A stretch of 64,000 nucleotides of DNA from Streptomyces cinerochromogenes (GTDB lineage Bacteria; Actinomycetota; Actinomycetes; Streptomycetales; Streptomycetaceae): positions 248,001 to 312,000 of the forward strand of contig NZ_BMRM01000004.1 of assembly GCF_014648635.1 (NCBI RefSeq), written 5' to 3'. How positions within the stretch are numbered: position 1 is the first letter of the stretch; each line of letters starts with the position of its first letter. Shown piece after piece: positions 1-8,715 of this stretch. The notes under the pieces were generated by a model that ran no database searches, was not told the DNA's origin, and saw only the letters and a list, made by a program, of their open reading frames with translations. Both the position numbers and the translations under genes were made by a program.

Positions 1-1100
1 TCAACAAGGTCGGCGGCGCCGCGTATCTGCACACCCTCGTCCAGACTGTGCCGACGGCGGCCAACGCCGAGTACTACGCGGAGATCGTCCACGAGCGGGC
101 CGTCCTGCGCCGCCTGGTCGAAGCAGGCACGCGCATCACGCAGATGGGATACGCGGCCGACGGGGACGTGGACGAGATCGTCAACCGCGCCCAGGCCGAG
201 ATCTACGCCGTCACCGAGCAGCGCACCAGCGAGGACTACCTCCCGCTCGGCGACATCATGGAAGGCGCCCTGGACGAGATCGAGGCGATCGGCTCGCGCA
301 GCGGCGAGATGACGGGCGTGCCCACCGGGTTCACCGACTTCGACTCGCTGACGAACGGCCTCCACCCGGGCCAGATGGTCGTCATCGCGGCCCGTCCCGC
401 CATGGGTAAGTCCACCCTCGCCCTGGACTTCGCGCGGGCGGCCTCCATCAAGCACAACCTGCCGAGCGTCATCTTCTCGCTCGAAATGGGCCGCAACGAG
501 ATCGCGATGCGTCTGCTGTCCGCGGAGGCCCGGGTCGCCCTGCACCACATGCGGTCCGGCACGATGACCGACGAGGACTGGACGCGGCTCGCCCGCCGGA
601 TGCCGGACGTGTCGGCCGCGCCGCTGTACATCGACGACTCCCCGAACCTGTCGATGATGGAGATCCGTGCCAAGTGCCGGCGCCTCAAGCAGCGCAACGA
701 CCTCAAGCTGGTCGTCATCGACTACCTCCAGCTGATGCAGTCCGGTGGCTCCAAGCGTGCCGAGAGCCGTCAGCAGGAGGTCTCGGACATGTCCCGTAAC
801 CTCAAGCTGCTCGCGAAGGAGCTGGAGATCCCGGTCATCGCGCTCTCCCAGCTCAACCGTGGCCCCGAGCAGCGCACCGACAAGAAGCCGATGGTCTCCG
901 ACCTGCGTGAGTCCGGCTCCATCGAGCAGGACGCCGACATGGTCATCCTGCTGCACCGCGAGGACGCCTACGAGAAGGAGTCCCCCCGCGCGGGTGAGGC
1001 CGACCTGATCGTCGCCAAGCACCGAAACGGTCCGACGGCCACCATCACGGTGGCGTTCCAGGGTCACTACTCCCGCTTCGTGGACATGGCCCAGACCTGA
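1..1100 (+). CDS. dnaB: Replicative DNA helicase DnaB, C-terminal part
   Basis: This is the ring helicase that unwinds DNA ahead of the replisome. The frame is open from base 3, so the true start lies before the window and 365 residues are visible. The RecA-like ATPase core is complete: the Walker A motif ARPAMGKST lies near bases 390-416 and Walker B VVIDYLQLM near 710-738. A Ser/Arg-rich helicase segment (LSQLNRGPEQR) and the C-terminal motif VAKHRNGPT follow. No intein interrupts it, unlike some mycobacterial DnaB genes. Its presence supports a location near the replication origin, as in S. coelicolor. Identity is very secure. Confidence 0.97.
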   Translation, partial: NKVGGAAYLHTLVQTVPTAANAEYYAEIVHERAVLRRLVEAGTRITQMGYAADGDVDEIVNRAQAEIYAVTEQRTSEDYLPLGDIMEGALDEIEAIGSRSGEMTGVPTGFTDFDSLTNGLHPGQMVVIAARPAMGKSTLALDFARAASIKHNLPSVIFSLEMGRNEIAMRLLSAEARVALHHMRSGTMTDEDWTRLARRMPDVSAAPLYIDDSPNLSMMEIRAKCRRLKQRNDLKLVVIDYLQLMQSGGSKRAESRQQEVSDMSRNLKLLAKELEIPVIALSQLNRGPEQRTDKKPMVSDLRESGSIEQDADMVILLHREDAYEKESPRAGEADLIVAKHRNGPTATITVAFQGHYSRFVDMAQT

Positions 1101-1173
1101 TCCCCCGGGCTCGTCCGCCTGTGCGGGGCAAATGGATTCGACGCCCGCCTCCGCACCGGGTGGACTGGGGGCC

Positions 1174-2559
1174 ATGACGACAACTCAGGAAGCGCTGCTG
1201 CCCGGCACCCGCCGTGCCCTGCTGCACCGCATCGCCGTCGCACAGGCCGAAGGACGGGCTCCGTCTTTGGTGGCCGCCGTCGTACGGGACGGGCAGGCGG
1301 TCTGGCACGGGGCGCGGACCTCGGTGGACGGACACGGACCGGACGAGACCGTGCAGTACCGGATCGGATCCATCACCAAGACCTTCACCGCCGTCCTGGT
1401 GATGCGGCTGCGTGACGAGGGTCTGCTCGATCTCGGTGATCCGCTGGAGAAGCATCTGCCGGGTACCGGCGTGGGGGAGGCGACGATCGCGGAACTCCTC
1501 GCCCACACCGCGGGGCTGGCGGCCGAAACGCCCGCGCCCTGGTGGGAGCGGACGCCCGGTTCCCTGCGGCCGGAGTTGAGCGATGTGCTCGGGGAGCAGC
1601 CCGTGGTGCATCCCGTCGGCCGACGGCACCACTACTCCAATCCCGGTTACACCCTGCTCGGCGCCCTGGTGGAGGAGGTACGCGGCGCTCCCTGGGAAGA
1701 GGTGCTGCGCGGCGAGATCCTCGAACCCCTGGGACTGCACCGGACGAGTGCACAGCCGGTTCCCCCGCACGCGGGCGGTTGGGCCGTTCACCCGTGGGCC
1801 GACGCGCTGCTGCCCGAGCCGCTGGAGGACCTGGGCCGGATGGCGTCGGCCGGCCAGCTCTGGTCGACTACCGGCGACCTGGCGCGGTTCGCCGTGTTTC
1901 TGGCCCGTGGGGACGACCGTGTCCTGAGCGCGGAGTCGGTACGGGAGATGCGCACCCCGGCGGCGCCTGCCGAGGCCGCGGACGTGCTGGACGGAGCCAC
2001 GTACGGGCTGGGCATGCAGATCCAGCGCCGGGACGGCCGACTGCTCGTCGGGCACTCCGGGTCCCTGCCGGGCTTTCTGGCGAACGTCACCATCAGCGTG
2101 GACGACGATGTGGCCGCGGTGGTGCTCGCCAACTGCACCAGCGGCCTGCTGGTGGCGGCCGTCGGAGCGGACCTCGTCCGGATCGTCGCGGAGGCGGAGC
2201 CACGGATCCCCGAGCCCTGGCGGCCGCTGCGCGAGGTCGATCCGGCGGTACTGGAGCTGGTGGGGCAGTGGTACTGGGGGACCTATGCCTTCGGTCTGCG
2301 CGCGACCGCCGACGGCCTTCTCGCGCTGGCACCCCTGGCCGGCGGCGGTCGCCGGGCCCGGTTCCGGGCGAACGGCGACGGCACCTGGACGGGGCTGGAG
2401 GGCTATTACGCCGGTGAGCTGCTGCGGCCCGTACGGCGCCCGGACGGGTCCCTGAGCCATCTCGATCTTGGCTCGTTCGTGTTCACCCGACAGCCGTACG
2501 AGCCCGGCTCGTCGGTGCCCGGCGGTGTGGACTCGGAGGGGTGGCGGGGCATCGGCTAA
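1174..2559 (+). CDS. Beta-lactamase-fold serine hydrolase (class C / esterase family)
   Basis: Predicted penicillin-binding-protein-like serine hydrolase of the beta-lactamase/transpeptidase superfamily. Counted from the ATG at 1174, the active-site SITK (S-x-x-K) is near residue 66, the YSN tyrosine near 154 and the HSG third motif near 294, all in the expected order. A C-terminal region of about 120 residues resembles the lipocalin-like domain often attached to such esterases. There is no clear signal peptide, so a cytoplasmic esterase or peptidase is as likely as a cell-wall enzyme. A G-rich stretch just before 1174 may be the ribosome site. An upstream in-frame ATG at 1132 would add 14 low-complexity residues. 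The substrate is unknown. Confidence 0.85.
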   Translation: MTTTQEALLPGTRRALLHRIAVAQAEGRAPSLVAAVVRDGQAVWHGARTSVDGHGPDETVQYRIGSITKTFTAVLVMRLRDEGLLDLGDPLEKHLPGTGVGEATIAELLAHTAGLAAETPAPWWERTPGSLRPELSDVLGEQPVVHPVGRRHHYSNPGYTLLGALVEEVRGAPWEEVLRGEILEPLGLHRTSAQPVPPHAGGWAVHPWADALLPEPLEDLGRMASAGQLWSTTGDLARFAVFLARGDDRVLSAESVREMRTPAAPAEAADVLDGATYGLGMQIQRRDGRLLVGHSGSLPGFLANVTISVDDDVAAVVLANCTSGLLVAAVGADLVRIVAEAEPRIPEPWRPLREVDPAVLELVGQWYWGTYAFGLRATADGLLALAPLAGGGRRARFRANGDGTWTGLEGYYAGELLRPVRRPDGSLSHLDLGSFVFTRQPYEPGSSVPGGVDSEGWRGIG

Positions 2560-2578
2560 CCCGCCGGTCACAGGGGGT

Positions 2579-2592
2579 GTTTCACGTGAAAC
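2579..2592. promoter_or_regulatory. parS site (perfect), ParB binding
   Basis: The 14-bp palindrome GTTTCACGTGAAAC is the Streptomyces parS consensus bound by ParB for chromosome segregation. It sits between two converging genes. The symmetry extends on both sides to a perfect 30-bp inverted repeat at 2571-2600, so the transcript could also fold as a strong hairpin terminator for either gene. Confidence 0.9.
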
Positions 2593-2665
2593 ACCCCCTG
2601 CCCGGAAAACACCCCCTGCCTCATTCCAGTGCGCGGAAGGGGGTGGCGAAGATGCAGCCTGGGGG

Positions 2666-3118
2666 TCAAAGGGGCAGCTTGAAACCCTCGTGCGAGGCGG
2701 AGAAGCCCAGCCGCTCGTAGAAGCGGTGGGCGTCGGTGCGCGTCTTGTCCGACGTCAGCTGCACCATCCGGCAACCGAGCCGCCGGGCGGTGTCGACCGC
2801 CCACTCGATCAGCCGGCTGCCCAGCCCACTGCCCCGCTCGTCGGCGTGGATGCGCACCGCCTCGATCAGCGCTCGGGTGGCCCCCTTGTGCGAGAGTCCC
2901 GGGATGATCGTGAGCTGGAGGGTCCCGATCACGCGGCCCGCGCGCACGGCGACGACGACATGCTGGTTCGGGTCGGCGGCGAGGCGTTCCAGCGCGGTCC
3001 GGTACGGCGTCAGGTCGTCGGGGGACTCGCGCTGGGCACCGAGCGGATCATCGGCGAGCATCGCGACGATCGCCGGCAGGTCGTCGGCGGTCGCGGCACG
3101 TATTTCAAGATCTCCCAT
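2666..3118 (-). CDS. GNAT-family N-acetyltransferase
   Basis: Single-domain acetyltransferase of 150 residues, the usual length for GNAT enzymes that move acetyl from acetyl-CoA to an amine. The core is visible: the beta4-alpha3 region has the acetyl-CoA loop RGSGLGSRL (R-x-x-G-x-G/A) near residue 97, followed by a typical C-terminal HRFYERLGF motif. The gene lies 9 bp downstream of the MarR regulator on the same strand, so the two are probably cotranscribed. The substrate cannot be inferred. Confidence 0.88.
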   Translation of the reverse strand: MGDLEIRAATADDLPAIVAMLADDPLGAQRESPDDLTPYRTALERLAADPNQHVVVAVRAGRVIGTLQLTIIPGLSHKGATRALIEAVRIHADERGSGLGSRLIEWAVDTARRLGCRMVQLTSDKTRTDAHRFYERLGFSASHEGFKLPL

Positions 3119-3127
3119 GCGCGCACC

Positions 3128-3586
3128 CTATGCGGGCACGTTCAGCGACTCCACCACACGGACCAGCGGGGCGAGTTCGGGGTTCCTGGCAGCGTCGTCC
3201 AAGGCCTCGCGCAGAGCGGCGTCGTTGGTGGGCCGGGCCTCCTCCAGCAGGCGCAGGCCCGCCGAGGTGACGTTGGTGTAGATGCCGCGTCGGTCGGTGG
3301 GGCACAGATAGCGCTCCAGCAGGCCGCGATCCTCCAGTCGGGTCACCAGGCGCGTGGTGGCGCTCTGGCTGAGCACGACCGCGTCGGCGACCTGCTTCAT
3401 CTGCAGGTGCCCGCCCTCACCGTCGTGCTGCCTGCTGAGCACATCCAGCAGTGAGTACTCGCGCACGCTCAGATCGTGCTTGGCCTGCAGGGCGCGCTCG
3501 ATGTGCGCCTCGATCCTCCCGTGCAGCGCAGAGAGGGCGCACCAGCCCTGGGCGAGGGCAGTGAGCGCGGGGTCCGTCGCTGTCAT
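3128..3586 (-). CDS. MarR-family transcriptional regulator
   Basis: Winged-helix repressor of 152 residues. The MarR signature is clear: helix-turn-helix around residues 55-90 (MKQVADAVVLSQSATTRLV) and the wing DRRGIYTNVT. The start at 3586 is chosen because GGAGG stands about 8 bases before that ATG; an upstream in-frame start would add 17 unlikely residues. The gene is divergent from an MFS exporter at 3732 and precedes a GNAT gene. This is the classic arrangement in which a MarR protein represses itself and the transporter until a small molecule binds. The inducer is unknown. Confidence 0.92.
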   Translation of the reverse strand: MTATDPALTALAQGWCALSALHGRIEAHIERALQAKHDLSVREYSLLDVLSRQHDGEGGHLQMKQVADAVVLSQSATTRLVTRLEDRGLLERYLCPTDRRGIYTNVTSAGLRLLEEARPTNDAALREALDDAARNPELAPLVRVVESLNVPA

Positions 3587-3639
3587 TGGCGTTCTCCTCC
3601 GTCCCGGAGCGGCTGCATCACAAGGGTAGAGCACCACCG

Positions 3640-3694
3640 CAATAGTCGTCGCTTGCGTTTATCCCGCGTCTGCAACTATTGTGAACGAACGCAA
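3640..3694. promoter_or_regulatory. Candidate MarR operator region (two nested inverted repeats)
   Basis: The divergent gap holds two nested dyads: CAATAGT at 3640-3646 pairs with ACTATTG at 3675-3681, and TTGCGTT at 3653-3659 pairs with AACGCAA at 3688-3694. The two halves together resemble two copies of one site in opposite orientation. This is where the MarR repressor would be expected to bind. The link is inferred from position only. Confidence 0.5.
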
Positions 3695-3731
3695 AGCGCT
3701 CCTGCAATCGTTTGGGAAGGTGTACCCCTTC

Positions 3732-4940
3732 ATGCCTCTCGCGCTTCTGGCCCTCGCGATCGGGGCCTTCGGAATCGGAACGACCGAGTTCGTGATCATG
3801 GGCTTGCTGCCCGAGGTCGCGGGTGACTTCGGGGTCTCCATCCCCACGGCGGGCCTGCTCGTGACCGGCTACGCGCTCGGCGTGGTCATCGGTGCCCCGC
3901 TGATGACCGCGCTCGGCACCAAGGTCCCGCGCAAGCGGATGCTGATGCTGCTGATGGGCTTCTTCATCGCCGGAAACCTGCTCTCCGCCGTGGCCCCGGT
4001 ATTCGCGATCATGCTGGTCGGACGGGTGATCGCCTCGCTCGCCCACGGTGCCTTCTTCGGCATCGGATCCGTCGTCGCGGCCGAGCTGGTCGCACCCGAC
4101 AAGAAGGCCGGCGCCATCGCCATGATGTTCACCGGCCTGACCGTCGCCAACGTCGTCGGCGTCCCGCTGGGCACGTTCATCGGACAGAGCGTCGGCTGGC
4201 GCGTCACCTTCGCCGTCGTCGCCGGCCTCGGCGTGCTCGGCCTGATCGGCATCGCCAAGCTCGTCCCCGAGCTGCCGCGCCCGGAGGGTGTCCACCTGCG
4301 CCACGAGCTGGCCGCCTTCAAGAACGCCCAGGTCCTGCTCGCCATGGCGATGACCGTCCTCGGCTTCGGCGGTGTCTTCGCGGCCATCACCTACATCGCG
4401 CCGATGATGACCCACATCGCCGGTTTCGCCGACGGCTCGGTCACCTGGCTGCTGGTCCTGTTCGGCCTCGGCATGGTCGGCGGCAACCTCGTCGGCGGCA
4501 AGTTCGCCGACCGCGCCCTGATGCCGATGCTGTACGTGTCCCTGGGAGCCCTGGCCGTCGTCCTGGCGCTCTTCACGCTGACCGCCCACAACAAGATCGC
4601 CGCAGCGGTGACCATCGCCCTGATCGGCGCGCTGGGCTTCGCCACCGTGCCGCCGCTGCAGAAGCGCGTCCTCGACCAGGCGCACGGAGCCCCGACGCTC
4701 GCCTCGGCGGTGAACATCGGCGCCTTCAACCTGGGCAACGCCCTGTCCGCCTGGCTCGGCGGCCTGGTGATCGCGGCCGGCCTCGGCTACACGTCCCCCA
4801 ACTGGGTCGGCGCCGCCCTCGCCGCCGCCGCTCTGGTCCTCGCCGTCCTCTCGGCCGCCCTGGAGCGCCGCGACCGTGCGCACGGTGCCGTCGTCGCCTC
4901 CGGGACGCCGGCCGGGCAGCGGACCCCCGTCCACCACTGA
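3732..4940 (+). CDS. MFS transporter, sugar/drug efflux (AraJ/DHA1 type)
   Basis: Twelve-helix major facilitator exporter of about 402 residues. The first helix carries the hallmark GAFGIGTTEFVIMGLLP found in AraJ/Cml-type DHA1 efflux proteins, and the loop after helix 2 has TKVPRKRMLM. The chosen ATG at 3732 places the first membrane helix directly at the N-terminus; a GTG at 3681 would add 17 soluble residues and is less likely. Divergent from a MarR regulator, it is probably induced by the compound it exports. The substrate could be a drug, a sugar or a metabolite. Confidence 0.9.
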   Translation: MPLALLALAIGAFGIGTTEFVIMGLLPEVAGDFGVSIPTAGLLVTGYALGVVIGAPLMTALGTKVPRKRMLMLLMGFFIAGNLLSAVAPVFAIMLVGRVIASLAHGAFFGIGSVVAAELVAPDKKAGAIAMMFTGLTVANVVGVPLGTFIGQSVGWRVTFAVVAGLGVLGLIGIAKLVPELPRPEGVHLRHELAAFKNAQVLLAMAMTVLGFGGVFAAITYIAPMMTHIAGFADGSVTWLLVLFGLGMVGGNLVGGKFADRALMPMLYVSLGALAVVLALFTLTAHNKIAAAVTIALIGALGFATVPPLQKRVLDQAHGAPTLASAVNIGAFNLGNALSAWLGGLVIAAGLGYTSPNWVGAALAAAALVLAVLSAALERRDRAHGAVVASGTPAGQRTPVHH

Positions 4941-5047
4941 GCCGCCCACACCGCAGGCGCCGCGCCGTCCGCCCATCCACAGACGTCCGTACCGGGCGCC
5001 CTCCGGTACGGCAGCATCCACACAGCACCATCCAAGGAGACAGCTCC

Positions 5048-5467
5048 ATGAGCACCACCGCCGTCACCCCGCTCACCACCGAGGACGCCGAGCTGCTCGT
5101 CGCCACGGCCCGCCGGGCGGCCGAAGACGCCGGAGTCACCGTCAGCGTCACCGTCCTGGACGCCGGCGGCCATCTGCTCGCCTTCCGCCGGGACGACCGG
5201 GCCGTACTGATCTCCGGTGAGACCAGCACGCGCAAGGCCTACACGGCCCTCCAGCTCAACGCGCCCACCGCCGACCTCGTGGACGCCGTCCAGCCCGGCG
5301 GCCTCTTCCACACGCTGCCCACGGCCCTCGACCGCCCCCTGCTGTTCATCGCGGGCGGCATCCCCGTCCACCGTGACGGCCGGCTGATCGGTGCGATCGG
5401 TGTCGGCGGCGGTGCGCCGGAGCAGGACCACGGGTTCGCCACCGCGGCCGTGCAGGCGCTCGCCTGA
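5048..5467 (+). CDS. GlcG/HbpS-family haem-binding-like protein
   Basis: Protein of 139 residues of the GlcG/HbpS (DUF336) fold. The typical pieces are VTVLDAGGHLLAFRRDD near residues 35-51, the helix with TRKAYTALQLN, and the glycine-rich end GGIPVHRDGRLIGAIGVGGG. Streptomyces HbpS, an octameric haem binder that works with the SenS-SenR system, belongs to this family. This copy has no signal peptide and no sensor kinase beside it, so its ligand is open. AAGGAGA precedes the ATG. It follows the MFS gene by 107 bp and may be cotranscribed with it. Confidence 0.85.
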   Translation: MSTTAVTPLTTEDAELLVATARRAAEDAGVTVSVTVLDAGGHLLAFRRDDRAVLISGETSTRKAYTALQLNAPTADLVDAVQPGGLFHTLPTALDRPLLFIAGGIPVHRDGRLIGAIGVGGGAPEQDHGFATAAVQALA

Positions 5468-5555
5468 GTCACAGCTCGTCCGGGCGTACCTCGGCCTCAT
5501 GACGCCGGCCCCCGCCGCTTCCGAGCGGCGGGGGCCGGCCTGTGTCGTCCGCGGG

Positions 5556-6422
5556 TCAGCCCGCGGCGACCGTCAGGGGCGCGAACCGCCGGGTCCAGTC
5601 CCCCGGCAGCTCCGTGATGCCGTAGGTCATCACCGCGTTGAAGGCGATGGAGGCCAGCCCCCGCTCCTTCGCCCAGGTCAGCAGCTCCTCATGGCGCACG
5701 TCGATGTCGGTGCGCAGGGGGCGCTCGGTACGGGCCGCCAGCGAGGCGATCAGCGCCTTGGCGGTCTCCGTGTCCCGGGCGATCAGCGGGCCGACGACAT
5801 GGGTGTCCATATTGGGCCACGCGGCTGTGTAGCCGATGAGCTGTCCGTCCTCCTCGGCCACCCGCAGCTGATCGGCGAAGGCGGGCAGCCGGGTGATGAG
5901 AGGTGTGCGGTCGCTGCCGAACACCTCCTCGTCCAGACGCAGGATCGCGGGCAGGTCGTCCGCGGTGGCGGCACGCGTGACGACCGCCGATTCCGGGCCG
6001 CTGGGCGTGAAGCGGCCCTTCAGCATCTCCGCCCGGCCCGTCACCTTGAAACCCAGTTCCTCGTAGAGGGGACGGCCGTACGGTGTGGCGTGCAGGGTCA
6101 GCGGCGTGGTTGCCATGAGTGACACGACGTGCCGCATCAAGCGGCGCCCGATGCCCTGACGGGCGTGGCGCCCGGCCACCAGGACCATGCCGATGGCGCC
6201 GAGATCCGGCCGCTCCCACGCGCCGTACTCCGTGACCACGCATGCGGCGACGAGGCCGCCCTCGGGATCATCGATGCCGTAGCCCTTCCCGGCCGAGAGC
6301 AGAAGGCCCCACTTGTGTTCCTCGCGTGGCCACCCCCGGTCCTCGGACAGATCGGCGCAGGCAGTCAGATCGCGAAGCGTCAGGCGGCGGATGGGCAGAG
6401 CAGCGAGGGGAGGAGTTGGCAC
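5556..6422 (-). CDS. Tandem GNAT acetyltransferase (two domains)
   Basis: Protein of about 288 residues made of two GNAT-like halves. The N-terminal half starts at PIRRLTLRDLTACADL and holds the acetyl-CoA loop RHARQGIGRRLM near residue 86. The second half begins near AVVTRAATADDLPAIL and is less conserved, ending in a C-terminal acetyltransferase-like (GNAT_18 type) region. The start is uncertain: GTG at 6422 is taken because the domain begins just after it, while the longest frame uses a TTG at 6494 with no ribosome site. The substrate is unknown. Confidence 0.82.
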   Translation of the reverse strand: MPTPPLAALPIRRLTLRDLTACADLSEDRGWPREEHKWGLLLSAGKGYGIDDPEGGLVAACVVTEYGAWERPDLGAIGMVLVAGRHARQGIGRRLMRHVVSLMATTPLTLHATPYGRPLYEELGFKVTGRAEMLKGRFTPSGPESAVVTRAATADDLPAILRLDEEVFGSDRTPLITRLPAFADQLRVAEEDGQLIGYTAAWPNMDTHVVGPLIARDTETAKALIASLAARTERPLRTDIDVRHEELLTWAKERGLASIAFNAVMTYGITELPGDWTRRFAPLTVAAG

Positions 6423-6531
6423 GCAGGTCAGGCTGTCCGACCGGCACCCTTGCCGTCCACCGGTTTCGATGCAGACGCACGTGCTTTTGGCCAACTCGTG
6501 GCCATGCGTACAGCCGATCGACAGCTGTGAT

Positions 6532-6545
6532 GTTTCACGTGAAAC
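6532..6545. promoter_or_regulatory. parS site (perfect), ParB binding
   Basis: Perfect GTTTCACGTGAAAC, flanked symmetrically to ATGTTTCACGTGAAACAT. It lies in the gap between the divergent GNAT and HAD genes, 26 bp before the HAD start codon, so bound ParB would cover that promoter region. Confidence 0.9.
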
Positions 6546-6571
6546 ATCGGCGGCCCACTAGCCTCTGGGCC

Positions 6572-7195
6572 ATGGCGAGACTTCACCTCTTCGATCTGGA
6601 CGGCACGCTGTTGCACGGCACCACCGCACCGGTGGAGATCTCCCGTCAACTGGGGCTGGAGGCCGAGACCGTGGCATTGGATCGGGCGATCGCGCAGGGG
6701 CGGATCGGCCCCCCGGAGTACGCGGCTCAGGTCCACGCTCTCTGGGCGGATCTGACCGAGGCCCACGTACGGGCCGCGTTCGAGGCGGCTCCCTGGCTGG
6801 CCCGGATCCGCGAGGTCTGGGCGCAGATCAGAAGCGTGGGTGAATACTGCGCCGTGGTATCGCTCTCGCCCTCCTTCTTCGTGGAACTCCTGCTCGACTG
6901 GGGCGCCCATGCGGCGCATGGATCGCGTTTCCCGGCCGTACCGTTCACCGAGCCTGTCGACCCGTCCGGGGTGCTCAGCGCCGTGGCCAAGGTGACCGTC
7001 GCGGACCGCCTCTGCGCGGAGTTCGGTCTGACCCGGGCCGACTGTGTGGCCTACGGCGACTCGTCGTCGGACACGGAGCTGTTCGCCGCCGTACCGGTGT
7101 CCGTGGCTGTCAATGCCGATGCCCACCTGACCGGGCTCGCGACCCACTCCTACACCGGCCGGGACCTGTGGGATGCCTATGAGCTGGTCGGATAG
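6572..7195 (+). CDS. HAD-superfamily phosphatase (SerB-like)
   Basis: Haloacid-dehalogenase hydrolase of 207 residues. Motif I is LFDLDGTLL at residues 6-14 with the nucleophile Asp. Motif II is the Ser in VVSLSPS. Motif IV is YGDSSSDTELF near residue 172, as in phosphoserine phosphatase-like (HAD-IB) enzymes. The ATG at 6572 sits 26 bp after a parS site. A small-molecule phosphate monoester is the likely substrate; serine phosphate is possible but not shown. Confidence 0.88.
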   Translation: MARLHLFDLDGTLLHGTTAPVEISRQLGLEAETVALDRAIAQGRIGPPEYAAQVHALWADLTEAHVRAAFEAAPWLARIREVWAQIRSVGEYCAVVSLSPSFFVELLLDWGAHAAHGSRFPAVPFTEPVDPSGVLSAVAKVTVADRLCAEFGLTRADCVAYGDSSSDTELFAAVPVSVAVNADAHLTGLATHSYTGRDLWDAYELVG

Positions 7196-7239
7196 CACCG
7201 ACGCGGTGGAAGCACTGCGCGTCGCTGCCGGGTGACCGC

Positions 7240-7722
7240 TTATCCGAGATCAGGGGCGTGCATGGCGCGGACCCCCTCGATGTTTCCGTCCAGATAGTGG
7301 CGCAGGGACAGCGGGACGAGGTGGACGGAGGCGATGCCGACACGGGTGAACGGGATGCGGACGATCTCGTACTCACCGGCCGGCTCGTCCACCTCGGGGC
7401 CATGGCGCAGGGCCGGGTCCATGGACTCCAGCCGACAGACGAAGAAGTGCTGCACCTTCACCCCGGTGGCGCCCCCGTCTTCACCGATGTGTTCCACCGT
7501 GTCCACGAAGCACGGCACCACATCGGTGATCTTGGCGCCGAGTTCCTCGTACACCTCCCGGTGCAGGGCGTCCACGACGGTTGAGTCCCCAGGTTCGACT
7601 CCGCCACCGGGGGTGACCCAGTAGGGATCAACACCGGGCTTGGTGCGCTTGATCAGGATCAGGTCGTCACCGTCCAGCAGAACGGCACGGGCGGTGCGCT
7701 TGACCACGGGTCGGACGGTCAT
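7240..7722 (-). CDS. Nudix hydrolase
   Basis: Protein of about 160 residues that would cleave a nucleoside diphosphate linked to another group. The Nudix box runs GGVEPGDSTVVDALHREVYE then ELG. The catalytic REVYEE core is intact, but the first conserved Glu of the box (after GX5) is Ser here. The start at 7722 begins MTVRPVVKRTARAVLL, directly at the fold. A longer frame starting at 7764 would begin inside the parS-like site at 7744. The substrate is unknown. Confidence 0.87.
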   Translation of the reverse strand: MTVRPVVKRTARAVLLDGDDLILIKRTKPGVDPYWVTPGGGVEPGDSTVVDALHREVYEELGAKITDVVPCFVDTVEHIGEDGGATGVKVQHFFVCRLESMDPALRHGPEVDEPAGEYEIVRIPFTRVGIASVHLVPLSLRHYLDGNIEGVRAMHAPDLG

Positions 7723-7743
7723 GGGAGAAATGTGGCCCGGCTG

Positions 7744-7757
7744 GTTCCACGTGAAAC
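7744..7757. promoter_or_regulatory. parS-like site, one mismatch
   Basis: GTTCCACGTGAAAC differs from the parS consensus at one base (T to C at the fourth position). It lies just upstream of the Nudix start, in the gap shared with the LysR gene end. Near-consensus copies are known to bind ParB more weakly; binding here is inferred. Confidence 0.7.
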
Positions 7758-7809
7758 ATCGCAAAGCGCCACGACACGACCGCAGCGCGTACGCTCCCGG
7801 CCGGTGGTC

Positions 7810-8715
7810 TCAGCACCAGGCCGTAGCAGCACGCTGAAGCCACTCATGGGCCTGCGCGACGGGAGGCAGAGCCAGTGTTCCGTTCCGCACCACCAGGAAA
7901 TACGTGCGCAGCGGCGGTACCGCCGGTTCGTGCAGGGCGACGATCGTGCCTCGCGCCAGGGCCGGACCGCACAGATAGCGGGGCAGGACCGCGAGTCCGG
8001 CCCCGGCTGTCGCACAGGAGAGCACGGCCCGTAGATCGGGAACGATGACCGCTCCGGTGGCGGCCGGGTGGCAGTCGAAGACGGAGGCCCAGTAGCGCGA
8101 GACGAACGGCAGCGACTCGTGGACCTCCACGACGGGCAGGTGCTCCAGGACGGACGCGCCCTTCCGGAGCAGGGCGTACGGGCCGATCCGCTCAGCCCAG
8201 CGGGGAGCCGCGACGAGGACATGCTCCTCGTCGCAGAGCGGACTCGCGGTGAGCAGGGCCCCGCGCGGCCGGTCCGTGCTGATGGCGAGGTCGTGGTGAC
8301 CACAGGCCAGTCCTTCGAGCACCTCCTCGGCCGTTCCGAACGAGACGCGCAGGGCGAAGCCCTGGCTGTCGTCGCCGGTCAGCTCCGTGAGCGCGGGCAG
8401 GACACGCTCGGCGGTGAACTCCGGAGGTCCGGCCAGATGCAGCGTCCGTGACGAGGACTCGTCGTCCAGCCCGTTGCCGGCTATCTCCACCAGGGCGTCG
8501 AGATGCGGGGCGGCCTTGTGTGCGAGTTCGTCACCGATGGTCGTCGGGGTCACTCCACGCGCCTGACGGAGAAAGAGTGGCCTGCCCAGCTGGCGCTCCA
8601 GCGTACGGATCTGCGAGGTGACGGCGGGCTGGGAGAGGCCGAGCAGCGCGGCGGCGCGGGTGAAGGAGCCGGCCCTGTGGACGGTGACGAAGGTCCGCAG
8701 CAAGGCCAGATCCAT
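7810..8715 (-). CDS. LysR-family transcriptional regulator
   Basis: Regulator of 301 residues. The N-terminal winged helix-turn-helix is typical: MDLALLRTFVTVHRAGSFTR, then AALLGLSQPAVTSQIRTLER, then LGRPLFLR. The rest is a periplasmic-binding-protein-like effector domain. The ATG at 8715 is preceded by GGGGAGG at good spacing, while the open frame extends 36 meaningless codons further. No divergent target faces it; the AT-rich 8716-8830 region probably holds its own promoter. The effector is unknown. Confidence 0.92.
   Translation of the reverse strand: MDLALLRTFVTVHRAGSFTRAAALLGLSQPAVTSQIRTLERQLGRPLFLRQARGVTPTTIGDELAHKAAPHLDALVEIAGNGLDDESSSRTLHLAGPPEFTAERVLPALTELTGDDSQGFALRVSFGTAEEVLEGLACGHHDLAISTDRPRGALLTASPLCDEEHVLVAAPRWAERIGPYALLRKGASVLEHLPVVEVHESLPFVSRYWASVFDCHPAATGAVIVPDLRAVLSCATAGAGLAVLPRYLCGPALARGTIVALHEPAVPPLRTYFLVVRNGTLALPPVAQAHEWLQRAATAWC

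Noticed and set aside
1..1100. Intein in dnaB
   Set aside because: The helicase core reads through without insertion.
2571..2600. Palindrome considered only as a terminator
   Set aside because: Its centre is an exact parS, seen repeatedly in the window, so ParB binding is the primary call; a terminator role may be additional.
3681..3731. GTG start 17 codons upstream for the MFS protein
   Set aside because: It would place soluble residues before the first helix and overlap the probable operator.
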